Below, in pieces: positions 23,434 to 32,807 of a stretch of 64,000 nucleotides of DNA; within the stretch, counting starts at the first letter, position 1, and every line of letters starts with the position of its first letter. The notes beneath the pieces were generated by a model, which made no database searches, was not told where the DNA came from, and worked only from the letters and a program-made list of their open reading frames with translations. A program made the position numbers and the translations under genes. Origin of the DNA: Pseudodesulfovibrio aespoeensis Aspo-2. Lineage in GTDB: Bacteria; Desulfobacterota; Desulfovibrionia; Desulfovibrionales; Desulfovibrionaceae. Location: positions 2,976,001 to 3,040,000 of the forward strand of contig NC_014844.1 in NCBI RefSeq assembly GCF_000176915.2. Reading direction: 5' to 3'.

Positions 23434-24450
23434 TCACGACTTCATCTTCAGGTCCACCATCAGCAGCAGTTGAAGCGCCTTGGTGATATCCTTGTCGTAG
23501 CGCGCGTCGCCCGCAAGATCCGCCGCAGCCTTGAGAAAGGGCAGGCCCGGCGAATGGGGCCTGTCGGTGACCATGGCGCAGAACGAGTCCGCCACCGCGC
23601 AGAGCCTGCCGGGAAACTCCATGGCCGTGGTCTTCATGGGATACCCTGAGCCGTTGAGCCGCTCGTGGTGTTCCATGACGCACTGCTCGACTTCGGGATA
23701 CTTGAGGTTGAGCTTGCCGAGCATCTCGTAGCCCACCTTGGTGTGGCCGTTGATCTTGGTCCGCTCGTCGCCGGTCAGGGGCTTGTCCTTGGAGCGGATG
23801 AAAGACGGCACCTTGGCCATGCCCAGGTCGTGCAGGAACAGCCCCGCGGCCAGCCGATCAAAGGTCTTGCGGCGCACGCCCTCGCGGAAGGTCTTTTCCT
23901 TGATCTTGCCGAACAGGGCCAGGCCGAGGAACCCGCTGTTGACGCTGTGGTTCTCCAGCGAGTGCTCCTTGTGCATGCGCCGGACCAGGGCGCGGGCGCG
24001 GCGGATATCCTCATAGAGGTATTCGGTGAGCACCATCAGGTCCACCCAGAGCTTCTCGAAGACCATGGGCACGGGCTGGTCGAAGAAATCCTTGAGCCTG
24101 CGTGTCAGGGCCTGGGTGAAGATGTCGGCGATCTCCTTTTCCTTGAGGTTCTTGTCCACCAGCACCAGATCGAGCTGGTAGCTGATGTGCTTGACGTAGA
24201 CCGGGTGATCCTCACGCGAGACAAAGATGATCCCCTCGTTGGTCATGGCCAGCAATTCCTCCACCTGCTCGTTGGTCAGCCGCCCGCCCACCTTGTAATA
24301 AGGCATTATCCGAGCGACATCCTCCTTGAACAGGAAGATGTTGAGCGGCGGGCGGTACTTGTTGAAGCTGCCCAGGATATCGGTGCTGATCTGGTAGTAT
24401 TCTTCGTTCAGCCCGTCGGGGATGTCGTGCTTCTGCTTGGAAATCATCAT
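23434..24450 (-). CDS. HD-GYP domain protein, probable cyclic-di-GMP phosphodiesterase
   Basis: The protein has 338 residues. An N-terminal regulatory part (about 1-150) resembles that seen in Desulfovibrio/Geobacter HD-GYP proteins. The catalytic domain keeps H207-D208 (LFLHDLGMA), H236 (NGHTKVG), H261-H262 and the GYP signature (HHERLNGSGYP, 261-271) and D288 (AVADSF). All metal ligands are present, so activity on c-di-GMP is likely. No receiver domain is seen. Its ATG overlaps the pyk stop by 4 nt (ATGA), so it is translated with pyruvate kinase, an unusual pairing. Confidence 0.9.
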   Translation of the reverse strand: MMISKQKHDIPDGLNEEYYQISTDILGSFNKYRPPLNIFLFKEDVARIMPYYKVGGRLTNEQVEELLAMTNEGIIFVSREDHPVYVKHISYQLDLVLVDKNLKEKEIADIFTQALTRRLKDFFDQPVPMVFEKLWVDLMVLTEYLYEDIRRARALVRRMHKEHSLENHSVNSGFLGLALFGKIKEKTFREGVRRKTFDRLAAGLFLHDLGMAKVPSFIRSKDKPLTGDERTKINGHTKVGYEMLGKLNLKYPEVEQCVMEHHERLNGSGYPMKTTAMEFPGRLCAVADSFCAMVTDRPHSPGLPFLKAAADLAGDARYDKDITKALQLLLMVDLKMKS

Positions 24451-25904
24451 TCCCCTTCTTTGCCGGAAGTGTCCTTGCCGAGCTTCTCGTACAGCTTGAC
24501 CACGTTGGTCTGGGTCATGGCCCTGCCCTTTTCCGGCTGGCCTGCGGTGACGATGACAATGTCGCCCTCTTCAAAGGCCGGGCACTGGCGCACGAAGACT
24601 TCGGCCCGCTCCTGGTGGTCGTCGATGACATCAAGCGGCGCAGCCGGGATGACACCCCAGGAGAAGTTGGTGAAATGCCGGACAATGGAGTCCCGGCTCA
24701 GGGCGTAGATGGACTGCTTGGGGCGGCAGGAGGCCAGGATGCGCGCCGTGCCGCCCGAGGTGGAGTGGCAGACGATGGCCTTGGCCCCGGTCTTGCCCGC
24801 CAGCATGGCGGCGGCATAGGCCAGGAAGGTGGAGGGATTGTCCTGCTCGCCGCCCCGGTCCACCTCGGCCCGGCCCGACTCGAACATGAACGCCTCGGTC
24901 TCGTAGGCGATCTTGCGCATGAACCGGACCGTCTCGCCGGGGTAGCGGCCAATGGCGGTCTCCTCGGAGAGCATGACGCAGTCGGCGCCGTCGAGGATGG
25001 CGTTGGCCACGTCCGTGGTCTCGGCCCTGGTTGCCATGGGCGAATTGACCATGGACAGAAGCATCTGGGTGGCCACGATGACCGGCTTGCCCGCCTCGTT
25101 GCACGCCTTGATGATGCGCTTCTGGGCCACCGGGAGCTCGGCCAGGTCGAGCTCCAGCCCCAGATCGCCGCGGGCCACCATGACACCGTCGGTCTCGCGC
25201 AGGATCTCGGGCAGGTTCTTGAGGGCCTCGACGCGCTCGAGCTTGGCCACGATGGGCAGGCGGCGGTTGTACTGGACCATCTCGGCGCGCAGGTTGCGGA
25301 TGTCCTCGGCCTTCTGGACAAAGCTCATGGCCACCGCGTCCACGCCAAGCTCCATGCCGATGGCCAGATCAGCCTTGTCCTTGTCGGTCAGCGGGGCCAG
25401 CGGCGTGGTCTTGCCGGGAAAGGTGATGCCCTTGCGCGGCGGGCACAGGCCCGAATTGGTGGCGCGCAGGCGGATGAGGAACTCCTCCTCCACCTTGATG
25501 ACCGTGAACCGGATCATGCCGTCGGACAGGGCCACGGAATCACCCTCCTTGACCCCGGCATAGAGGTCCGGGATATCGAGGCAGATGAACGGCCCCTCGA
25601 CCTTGCCCGCCTTGTCCGAAGTGCCGAGCATGACCTCGGTCCCCTTCTCCACCTCGAAAACAGGCAGGCCGAGATCGCAGGTGCGGATCTTCGGGCCGGA
25701 AAGATCCTGCATGACGGTCAGGGTCAGCCCGGTCTCGACCTCCAGCCGCCGGATGATGCCGACCATCTTCTCGAAGAACTCACGGCCCCCGTGGGAAAAA
25801 TTGAGGCGGAATATTTTGGCTCCCGATTCCACCAGCTCCTTGACCGCCTCGTATGAGCCGGTTCCAGGTCCCAGAGTCGCAATGATTTTTATGTGCCTGT
25901 CCAT
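24447..25904 (-). CDS. pyk: Pyruvate kinase
   Basis: The protein has 485 residues. It transfers phosphate from phosphoenolpyruvate to ADP in the last step of glycolysis. The sequence has the N-terminal IIATLGPG and RLNFSHG motifs, DLSGPKIRT, the beta-barrel catalytic segments (KDKADLAIGMELGVDAVAMSFV; MVARGDLGLE) and the signature VIVATQMLLSMVNSPMATRAETTDVANA, where family members have ML(D/E)SM. Here LLSM replaces the usual LESM or LDSM, so the acidic residue after the first Leu is Ser. This is a variation worth noting near the substrate site. The C-terminal domain (about 345-475) is complete. Confidence 0.95.
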   Translation of the reverse strand: MDRHIKIIATLGPGTGSYEAVKELVESGAKIFRLNFSHGGREFFEKMVGIIRRLEVETGLTLTVMQDLSGPKIRTCDLGLPVFEVEKGTEVMLGTSDKAGKVEGPFICLDIPDLYAGVKEGDSVALSDGMIRFTVIKVEEEFLIRLRATNSGLCPPRKGITFPGKTTPLAPLTDKDKADLAIGMELGVDAVAMSFVQKAEDIRNLRAEMVQYNRRLPIVAKLERVEALKNLPEILRETDGVMVARGDLGLELDLAELPVAQKRIIKACNEAGKPVIVATQMLLSMVNSPMATRAETTDVANAILDGADCVMLSEETAIGRYPGETVRFMRKIAYETEAFMFESGRAEVDRGGEQDNPSTFLAYAAAMLAGKTGAKAIVCHSTSGGTARILASCRPKQSIYALSRDSIVRHFTNFSWGVIPAAPLDVIDDHQERAEVFVRQCPAFEEGDIVIVTAGQPEKGRAMTQTNVVKLYEKLGKDTSGKEGE

Positions 25905-26035
25905 GGAGACCCCGTGCGAGTACGTCTTGCGTGCCGCGAGTTGCTTTGCCAGAAAAACAAATCACTGGCATTATTCGTTATTTTTAGCAGACAGCGTTGC
26001 GCATTCTTCCGTTTGCCACCCGCCGCTTGGGACGA

Positions 26036-26064
26036 AGTCTAAGCGTCCCCTCTCAAAAAATCAA
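26036..26064 (-). promoter_or_regulatory. Possible pyk promoter
   Basis: On the minus strand TTGATT (26059-26064) and TAGACT (26036-26041) are separated by 17 nt. It would give a leader of roughly 125 nt. Confidence 0.4.
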
Positions 26065-26133
26065 TGATACTCGCACTTTTTTGCCGACCATTTTCCTGTT
26101 TGCGATTGACTTTCTTTTATTTTTCAAGCACCC

Positions 26134-26180
26134 GTGGAAAGAAGTGGAACTTAGTGTAAAACTAGGGTAAGAATGTGGAG
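26134..26180 (+). promoter_or_regulatory. MraZ-type operator repeats upstream of mraZ
   Basis: GTGGAA occurs at 26134 and 26144 and is followed by related boxes GTGTAA (26154), GGGTAA (26165) and GTGGAG (26175), a spacing of about 10 bp. MraZ is known to bind direct TGGG-type repeats 10 bp apart in its own promoter region, so this row is very likely its autoregulatory site. Confidence 0.65.
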
Positions 26181-26203
26181 CAAACAGCAGCTCCGGGGGA
26201 ACG

Positions 26204-26650
26204 ATGAAATTCAGAGGTCACGCACACAGAAGCCTGGACGACAAGGGTCGGCTCATATTGCCGCCCGACTTCCGGGACATGATCCGCTCCGGCGTGCCGG
26301 AGTCGGTCATCGTGCTGACCATTTTCGACAGGCACGTCATCGGCATCACCCCCGCCCAATGGGCACGCATGGAAGACGAGCTGGAGAAGGTCAAGACTCC
26401 CAGCCGTGAACTGCAGAACACTATCCGCATCCTCTACTCCGGCTACACAGAGACGCCGGTCGGCGCGCAGGGGCGCATCGCCATTCCCGCGCACCTGCGC
26501 AAGAGCGGCAAGCTGGACAAGGATGTGGTGGTCATGGGCGCGGGGCGCCGTTTCGAGATTTGGCCGGCTGACAGCTTCGAACGTCTGCTCGACGAGGACT
26601 ACGACGTGTCCCAGGAGCTGGCCGAAAACAACGTCAGCCTGCCGTTCTAG
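26204..26650 (+). CDS. mraZ: Transcriptional regulator MraZ
   Basis: The protein has 148 residues with two SpoVT-AbrB-like repeats: FRGHAHRSLDDKGRLILPPDFR (about 2-25) and TPVGAQGRIAIPAHLRKSGKL (about 83-105). Each contains the family DxKGRL / GRIxIP signature. It forms rings and represses its own dcw operon through repeated boxes, seen at 26134-26180. GGGGGAAC precedes the ATG. It is the first gene of the 17-kb division/wall cluster. Confidence 0.96.
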   Translation: MKFRGHAHRSLDDKGRLILPPDFRDMIRSGVPESVIVLTIFDRHVIGITPAQWARMEDELEKVKTPSRELQNTIRILYSGYTETPVGAQGRIAIPAHLRKSGKLDKDVVVMGAGRRFEIWPADSFERLLDEDYDVSQELAENNVSLPF

Positions 26651-26652
26651 CG

Positions 26653-27630
26653 ATGGATGGCCGCCTTGATCCAGGGTCCATCCACACGACGGTTCTTTTA
26701 CATGAAGTGATCGAGTGGCTCCGGCCAAAACCGGGAGGCCGGTACCTGGACGGAACACTCGGCATGGGCGGCCACAGCCACGCGCTCCTGGAGCGCGCGG
26801 GCCAGGGGGCCGAGCTTGCCGGACTCGATCGCGATGCGCAGGCGCTTGCCCTGGCCGGGGAGCGTCTTGCCGGGATGGGCGACCGCGCCCACCTTTTCCG
26901 CCTGCCGTTCTCAAGGTTTGAGGAAGCCTTGGACGCACTGGGGTGGGAAACGGTGGATGGGGCCGTCCTTGATCTGGGCGTCTCGTCACTCCAGCTTGAC
27001 GAGGCTGAACGGGGATTCAGCTTCCTGAGCGACGGGCCGCTGGACATGCGCATGGACCCGGACTGCGGCCCCTCGGCTGCGGATTTGGTCAATACGCTCA
27101 AGCACGGTGATTTGGCGCGGATCATCAGGACCTGGGGCGAGGATCCCCTGGCCGGAAAAATCGCGTCGGCAATACTGAGAGCACGGGACAAGGAAGCGAT
27201 CATGAGGACGCTTCGACTGGCAGAGATTGTGCGGCTGGCCTACCCGCCCAAGATGCGGCACACCGCCCGCAACCATCCCGCCACCCGGACCTTTCAGGGA
27301 CTGCGCATAGCGGTCAACAGGGAAGCAGAGGAACTTGAACATTACCTTCAGGCCATAGTAGGGCGGCTTGCGCCCGGTGCGAGACTGGCGATCATTTCGT
27401 TTCACTCCCTGGAGGACAGGGCCGTGAAGCGCGCCTTCCTGGCTGATGCCAAGGGATGCCACTGCCCGCCGCACCAGATGCACTGCACCTGCAACGGCGT
27501 GCCTTCGCTCAAGGTGCTGACCAGGAAGCCGCTTATCCCGTCCGATGACGAGATGGCACGCAACCCCCGCAGCCGCAGCGCCAAGCTCCGCGTGGCAGAG
27601 CGGCTCGGACCCGATGGAGAAGAGGCATGA
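26653..27630 (+). CDS. rsmH: 16S rRNA (cytosine(1402)-N(4))-methyltransferase RsmH
   Basis: The protein has 325 residues (MraW). HTTVLLHEVIEWL, the SAM-binding LDGTLGMGGHSHALLE (motif I), GAVLDLGVSSLQLD (motif IV region), GPLDMRMD, and the C-terminal FHSLEDRAVKR with CNGVPSLKVLTRKPLIP are all present. It methylates C1402 in the ribosomal P site with SAM. The gene begins 2 nt after mraZ and its end overlaps ftsL by 4 nt. Confidence 0.97.
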   Translation: MDGRLDPGSIHTTVLLHEVIEWLRPKPGGRYLDGTLGMGGHSHALLERAGQGAELAGLDRDAQALALAGERLAGMGDRAHLFRLPFSRFEEALDALGWETVDGAVLDLGVSSLQLDEAERGFSFLSDGPLDMRMDPDCGPSAADLVNTLKHGDLARIIRTWGEDPLAGKIASAILRARDKEAIMRTLRLAEIVRLAYPPKMRHTARNHPATRTFQGLRIAVNREAEELEHYLQAIVGRLAPGARLAIISFHSLEDRAVKRAFLADAKGCHCPPHQMHCTCNGVPSLKVLTRKPLIPSDDEMARNPRSRSAKLRVAERLGPDGEEA

Positions 27631-27911
27631 GCACGACGGACAAGACGCTTTTGTGGATGATCCTCACCCTGCTGGGTGTGGCGCTCTCCCTTGGGCTCGG
27701 GGCGGTCTGGCTCAACATCGAGCGCATGGACGTGGCCTACGACCTGCGCAAGATGGAGAAAAGCCTGAACCAGAAAGAGGCATTGGCAGTGAAGCTTTCG
27801 GTTGAGAGGAACAACCTGGTTTCACCCTATCAACTCAAGAAGCTCGCCGGGAAACTGGACCTCGGCGTGGCCGCGCCCGGACAGATACGGCGCTTCACAG
27901 ACACGAAATAG
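27627..27911 (+). CDS. ftsL: FtsL-like cell division protein
   Basis: The protein has 94 residues. A short cytoplasmic tail precedes one membrane span (about 8-28, LWMILTLLGVALSLGLGAVWL) and then a periplasmic coiled coil (NIERMDVAYDLRKMEKSLNQKEALAVKLSVERNNL in parts). FtsL is poorly conserved; identity rests on size, topology and its place between rsmH and ftsI. It links FtsQ and FtsB with FtsW and FtsI at the septum. It overlaps rsmH by 4 nt. Confidence 0.8.
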   Translation: MSTTDKTLLWMILTLLGVALSLGLGAVWLNIERMDVAYDLRKMEKSLNQKEALAVKLSVERNNLVSPYQLKKLAGKLDLGVAAPGQIRRFTDTK

Positions 27912-27959
27912 TCGGCGTCTGAATCATACCGGCGCCGCAGATTGGATACAGGGAAGAAA

Positions 27960-29918
27960 ATGGCAAACGAAAGCCAGGGGCGCAAGGATCACAGCAGGGT
28001 GAAGATAGGGCTGGTCGCGGCCCTCTTCGCGCTTGCCTTTGCCGGGCTTTGGGTTCGCGCAGGATGGGTGCAGCTCCACATGGGCAGCGCGCTCCTGAGC
28101 CAGGCCTCGCGGCAGAGTCTTGCCTCCGAATTCGAATACGGCGAGCGTGGCCGCATCTTCGACCGCAACGGCGAGATGCTCGCCACCAGCGTGGAAGCCA
28201 AGTCCGTCTACGCCTGCCCCTTTGAGATAGCCGACCTGGACAAGGCCGCAGGCACCGTGGCCAAGGCCCTGGGCATGCCCCTGTCGCAAATCAGGAAGAA
28301 ACTCGCATCCAAGAAACAGTTCATCTGGGTCAAACGGCAGATCAGCGACCGCGAGGCCGCGGCCCTGACCAAGGCCGACATCCCCGGCATCCGGCTGGCC
28401 AGCGAGTTCTCGCGCATCTATCCCAACGGCCATCTGGCCGGGCAGACGCTCGGCTTTGTTGACATTGACGGTCACGGGCTCGAGGGCGTGGAGCGCCTGT
28501 TTGACGCGCGCATGCAGCCCGGCAAGGCCAAGTTCGTGGTCCAGCGCGATGCCAAGGGCAGCCGCCTCTACCTCGACGCCCAAGGCCGCGAAGTGAACAT
28601 CAACGGCCTGGACGTGCGCCTGACGCTGGACACCCACATCCAGCACGCCGCCGAGCAGGCCCTGGCCAACGCCATTGAACAGTACAAGGCCCGCGCGGGC
28701 ATCGTGCTGGTGGTCGAGGTCGAGAGCGGCGACATCCTGGCCATGGCCAACCAGCCCTTCTTCAACCCCAACACGGTCAAGGGGTCCAATCCGACCCAGC
28801 GCAGACTGCGCGCCGTGACCGATGTCTACGAGCCGGGCTCGACCTTCAAGCCCTTCCTCTTTGCCGCCGCGCTGGAAGAGCGCGTCATCGACCCGGAAAC
28901 GCTCATCAACTGCGAGAATGGCCGCTGGAAAGTGGCCAACCGGACCATCCGCGACACCCACCCCGAAGGATGGCTGCCCGCCCACAAGGTAATGCGCTAC
29001 TCGTCCAACATCGGCACGGCCAAGATCGGCCTGGACATGGGCGCGGACGTGTACAGTTCATACCTGTCCAAGCTTGGATTCGGCGAAAAGACGAGCCTCG
29101 GCCTGTCGGGCGAATCCTCCGGCCTGGTCATGCACCCGGCCAAGTGGACCAGCGTGGACCTCGCGGCCATCAGCTTCGGCCAGGCCATCGGGGTCACGGC
29201 GGTGCAGATGGCGCGGGCATTCCTGTGTCTGGCCAACGGCGGCGTGACCAGGGATCTCAACCTCGTGCGCGACCCTGATCCGGGTCGCAAGAACGCGGCT
29301 GTCCGCGTCTTCAGCCCTGAGACGGCGGCCACGGTGCTCTCCATGATGAAGGACGTGGTCCATGAGGACGGCACCGGGCGCAACGCGCGCATCCCCGGCA
29401 TCACCATGGCCGGCAAGACCGGCACTGCCCAGAAGGCGGCCAAGGGCGGCTACGGCGACGAATACCTCTCGTCCTTCGTGGCCCTGGTCCCGGCGGACCA
29501 GCCCAAGCTGCTGGTCATCACCATGATCGACGAACCCCAGAAAGCCAACTACGGCTCCATGGTCGCGGCCCCTGTCTGCCGCGACGTGACCGTGCGCACC
29601 CTGGCCTACTACGGGAAGGTGTCCGAGAACCTTGAATCCGTGGTGGCCGAAACCGTGTCCGTGGATTCGCTGGCAGACTTTCCCCTGGACCAGGCCATGG
29701 CCGATCCGGTCGAACAGCCGGAGACCGGCACCGTGCCCAACATCCGGGGGCTGACCGTGCGCCGCGCCCTGGAAGTGCTCGCGAGAAGGGGCATCGTCCC
29801 GGTTCTCAAGGGCCAGGGCACAACGATCAGGGACCAGAAACCAGGGGCGGGACAACCGTGGCCCGCAGAGCAACAGAGGGAGGGAACGGATGATGTTTTT
29901 ATTCTCTGGCTCTCATAG
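27960..29918 (+). CDS. ftsI: Septal peptidoglycan transpeptidase FtsI (PBP3) with PASTA domain
   Basis: The protein has 652 residues. It has an N-terminal anchor (about 16-36), a PBP dimer domain starting GRIFDRNGEMLATSV, and a transpeptidase domain with the SxxK motif (GSTFKPF), SxN (YSSNIGTAK) and KTGT (GKTGTAQK). A C-terminal PASTA domain (about 590-650) begins TVPNIRGLTVRRALEVLARRG. It crosslinks septal wall precursors in the periplasm together with FtsW. ATG 27960 is preceded by AGGGA; the in-frame TTG at 27942 is less likely. A PASTA tail on PBP3 occurs in delta-proteobacteria as well as Gram-positives. Confidence 0.95.
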   Translation: MANESQGRKDHSRVKIGLVAALFALAFAGLWVRAGWVQLHMGSALLSQASRQSLASEFEYGERGRIFDRNGEMLATSVEAKSVYACPFEIADLDKAAGTVAKALGMPLSQIRKKLASKKQFIWVKRQISDREAAALTKADIPGIRLASEFSRIYPNGHLAGQTLGFVDIDGHGLEGVERLFDARMQPGKAKFVVQRDAKGSRLYLDAQGREVNINGLDVRLTLDTHIQHAAEQALANAIEQYKARAGIVLVVEVESGDILAMANQPFFNPNTVKGSNPTQRRLRAVTDVYEPGSTFKPFLFAAALEERVIDPETLINCENGRWKVANRTIRDTHPEGWLPAHKVMRYSSNIGTAKIGLDMGADVYSSYLSKLGFGEKTSLGLSGESSGLVMHPAKWTSVDLAAISFGQAIGVTAVQMARAFLCLANGGVTRDLNLVRDPDPGRKNAAVRVFSPETAATVLSMMKDVVHEDGTGRNARIPGITMAGKTGTAQKAAKGGYGDEYLSSFVALVPADQPKLLVITMIDEPQKANYGSMVAAPVCRDVTVRTLAYYGKVSENLESVVAETVSVDSLADFPLDQAMADPVEQPETGTVPNIRGLTVRRALEVLARRGIVPVLKGQGTTIRDQKPGAGQPWPAEQQREGTDDVFILWLS

Positions 29919-29943
29919 CGAAAAGAAGACGAAGCGAGGGGTT

Positions 29944-31413
29944 ATGGATTTCGAGACGCTGCTCAAAGAGGCGGCAAAAGGGCTGGTGGTGCGCACCGAT
30001 TCGCGCAAGATCCTGCCCGGCGAGTGCTTTGTGGCCATGCCGGGCACCCATGTGCGCGGCATAGACTACATCCCCGCCGCCCTGGACAAGGGGGCGCAGT
30101 ATGTCGTGGCCCCGGCCTCGGCCCGCGATCTCGTCGCTCCCGCGGTCGAAAAACGCGCCCTGGCGGTCTATCACGACAACCCGGCGGTGGCCCTGGGCCT
30201 GCTGGCCCGCGCCCATTTTCACCTCACGGACCGCGACCTCAAGCTGGTGGGCATCACCGGCACCAACGGCAAAACGACCACCTCCTACATCATCGAGCAC
30301 CTGCTGGCCGCAACAGGCATCAAGGTGGGCGTGCTCGGCACGGTCAACTACCGCTGGCCCGGATTCGTCATGGACGCGCCCCTGACCACGCCCGACTGCT
30401 GGATGATCCACGAGCTGCTCTACAACATGAAGAAGGCGGACGTGGACGTGGCGGTCATGGAGGTTTCCTCCCACGCGCTCGACCAATACCGCGTGGCCGG
30501 GCTCGATTTCGACGCCGCAGTACTGACCAACGTCACCCAGGACCACCTCGACTATCACGGCGACATGGAGACCTATTTCCAGGCCAAGACCCGGCTCTTC
30601 TCCACCTACCTGCGTCCGGGCAGGGCGGGCGTCATCAACTTCAACGACCCCTATGGCCGCAGACTGCTTACCTCCACCGAGGGCGGCATCGGCTATGGCA
30701 TTGGCGACAGCTCGCTGGTCACCCACGAGGTGGGCGACAAACCCATGGTCCAGGGCCGCATCCTCTCCCTGACCGGCCAGGGCATGCAGATCGAGACCTC
30801 GTACAAGGGCAAGAGCTGGGTCGTGGAGTCGCCGCTGATCGGCGCCTTCAACGCCATGAACCTGCTGGCCGCCCAGGCCGTGGGCCTGCAACTGGGGCTC
30901 AACTGCAAAGACATGTGCGTCCTCAAGGATTTCCCCGGCGTGCCGGGCCGCCTGGAGCGCGTCATCAACGACCAGGGCCTCGACATCTTCGTGGATTACG
31001 CCCACACCCCAGACGCGCTGGAGAACGTCCAGCACACCCTGAAGAGCCTCGACTTCAAACGGCTGATCACCGTGTTCGGCTGCGGCGGTGACCGCGACCG
31101 GGCCAAGCGGCCCCTCATGGCCAAGGCTGTGGCCCGCTATGCCGACGTGGCCGTGCTGACCTCGGACAACCCGCGCAGCGAGAAGCCCGAGGCGATCATG
31201 GACGACGCGCGCCCTGGCCTGGCCAGGGCCGCCGTGGTCCTTGAGCATCCCGACCGCCAGACCGCCATCACCATGGCCGTGGCCGGGATGCAACCGGGCG
31301 ACGTGCTGCTCATCGCGGGCAAGGGACATGAGGACTACCAGCAGATCGCCGGGACCACCATCCACTTTTCGGACAAGGAAGCAGCGCTTCGGGCCATCGG
31401 GGAGACGCGATGA
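29944..31413 (+). CDS. murE: UDP-MurNAc-L-Ala-D-Glu:meso-diaminopimelate ligase MurE
   Basis: The protein has 489 residues. The ATP loop ITGTNGKTTT (about 108-117), YAHTPDALENVQ and the substrate-selecting motif DNPRSE (about 418-423) are present. DNPR indicates meso-diaminopimelate rather than lysine is added. GAGGGG lies before the ATG at 29944; an in-frame upstream ATG at 29890 falls inside ftsI and is disregarded. Its end overlaps murF by 4 nt (ATGA). Confidence 0.97.
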   Translation: MDFETLLKEAAKGLVVRTDSRKILPGECFVAMPGTHVRGIDYIPAALDKGAQYVVAPASARDLVAPAVEKRALAVYHDNPAVALGLLARAHFHLTDRDLKLVGITGTNGKTTTSYIIEHLLAATGIKVGVLGTVNYRWPGFVMDAPLTTPDCWMIHELLYNMKKADVDVAVMEVSSHALDQYRVAGLDFDAAVLTNVTQDHLDYHGDMETYFQAKTRLFSTYLRPGRAGVINFNDPYGRRLLTSTEGGIGYGIGDSSLVTHEVGDKPMVQGRILSLTGQGMQIETSYKGKSWVVESPLIGAFNAMNLLAAQAVGLQLGLNCKDMCVLKDFPGVPGRLERVINDQGLDIFVDYAHTPDALENVQHTLKSLDFKRLITVFGCGGDRDRAKRPLMAKAVARYADVAVLTSDNPRSEKPEAIMDDARPGLARAAVVLEHPDRQTAITMAVAGMQPGDVLLIAGKGHEDYQQIAGTTIHFSDKEAALRAIGETR

Positions 31414-32807
31414 AGCTGACCCTGGGCGATGTCCAGCACTGCCTGACGGGCATGGCCGAAGAGTGCCGCGAGTTCGCCGTCATCAACGCGGTGCGCACGG
31501 ACAGCCGCGCCGTGGAGCCAGGCGACCTCTTCTTCTGCATCGAGGGCTGGAACTTCGACGGCCACGAATTCGCGGCCCAGGCCGAGACCAGGGGCGCGGT
31601 GGCCGTGGTCGCCTCGCGCATGCCAGAGGGCGTGACCGTCCCGGTGATCATGGTCCGCGACACGGTCCGCGCCCTGGGCCAGCTCGCCTCCTGCTGGCGC
31701 GACCTGTGCGGGTCCATCCTGGTGGCCGTCACCGGCACGGCGGGCAAGACAACCGTCAAGGAAATGCTGGCCGCCGTGGTCTCCAGAAAATTCACCGTGG
31801 CCAAGAACTACCGCAACCTGAACAACCAGATCGGCCTGCCCGTGTCCATGCTCAAGGCGGACAGCGGGCAGGAGGTGTGGATCATGGAGCTTGGCATCTC
31901 CGTCAAAGGCGACATGGAGGAACTGGCCGTCATCGCCAGCCCTGACGTGGCCGTCATCACCAATGTCGGCCCCGGCCACCTCGAAGGCCTGGGCGACGTG
32001 GCCGGCGTGGCCAGGGCCAAGAGCAGCCTGCTCAAGTACATGCGCCAGGATGGCACGGCAATCGTCAGCAAGGACTATCCCGAGCTCTGGGCAGCAGCAA
32101 CGGAGCTGACCGGGTCGCCGGTGGGTTTCTCCACCAGTGACGAGTCAGCCTCCTGCCACGCCGTCTTCCTGGGCGCGGACGACGATGGGCGCGGACGTTT
32201 TCGCCTGCGCACCCCGACAGGCCAGGGCGAATTCACGGCCCCCTTCTGCGGCGACCACTACGCCGAGAACGTGGCCTGCGTGGCTGCTGCGGCCAATGCA
32301 CTCGGCCTGCCCTTTGATGACATCGTGGCCGGAGTGCAGGCCGTGGAGGCCGACTGCCAGCGGTTCTGCTGCCGCCCGATGGGCGATGCCCTGGTCATCG
32401 ACGACACCTACAACGCCAACCCTCTGTCCATGGGCCGGTCCATCCGGACCGCCGTGGCCATGGCCAAGGATCGGCCCCTGGTGCTCGTGCTCGGCGACAT
32501 GCGCGAGCTGGGCGACGAGGCCCAGGCCCGCCACGAGGAGCTGGGCCGCCTGATCCGCGATGTGGCGCCCAGGGCCGTCTTCTTCAAGGGCGCGCATTGC
32601 GGCGATGTGCTGTGCGGCCTGGACGGGGGCGTGGACTTCACCGCTGTCGAGGGGCCGGGCGAGTTCCTCGCCGCGTGGCGCGACATGGAGCTGGCCGACG
32701 CCGTGGTGCTGGTCAAGGGATCGCGGTCCCTGAAAATGGAAGCCTTTGCCGCCGCCCTGTGCCGGGAGCTGGACGACAGGGCGGGAACCCAGGGAGGTGT
32801 CCGGTGA
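31410..32807 (+). CDS. murF: UDP-MurNAc-tripeptide:D-Ala-D-Ala ligase MurF
   Basis: The protein has 465 residues. It adds the D-Ala-D-Ala dipeptide to the wall precursor, using ATP. The ATP loop [13 protein letters not shown] (about 107-119), the conserved NLNNQIGLP segment, [15 protein letters not shown] and the late domain start [11 protein letters not shown] are typical of MurF. Stop and start codons overlap with murE and mraY, so the three are translationally coupled. D-Ala-D-Ala ligase itself (ddl) is not in the cluster. Confidence 0.97.
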   Translation: MKLTLGDVQHCLTGMAEECREFAVINAVRTDSRAVEPGDLFFCIEGWNFDGHEFAAQAETRGAVAVVASRMPEGVTVPVIMVRDTVRALGQLASCWRDLCGSILVAVTGTAGKTTVKEMLAAVVSRKFTVAKNYRNLNNQIGLPVSMLKADSGQEVWIMELGISVKGDMEELAVIASPDVAVITNVGPGHLEGLGDVAGVARAKSSLLKYMRQDGTAIVSKDYPELWAAATELTGSPVGFSTSDESASCHAVFLGADDDGRGRFRLRTPTGQGEFTAPFCGDHYAENVACVAAAANALGLPFDDIVAGVQAVEADCQRFCCRPMGDALVIDDTYNANPLSMGRSIRTAVAMAKDRPLVLVLGDMRELGDEAQARHEELGRLIRDVAPRAVFFKGAHCGDVLCGLDGGVDFTAVEGPGEFLAAWRDMELADAVVLVKGSRSLKMEAFAAALCRELDDRAGTQGGVR

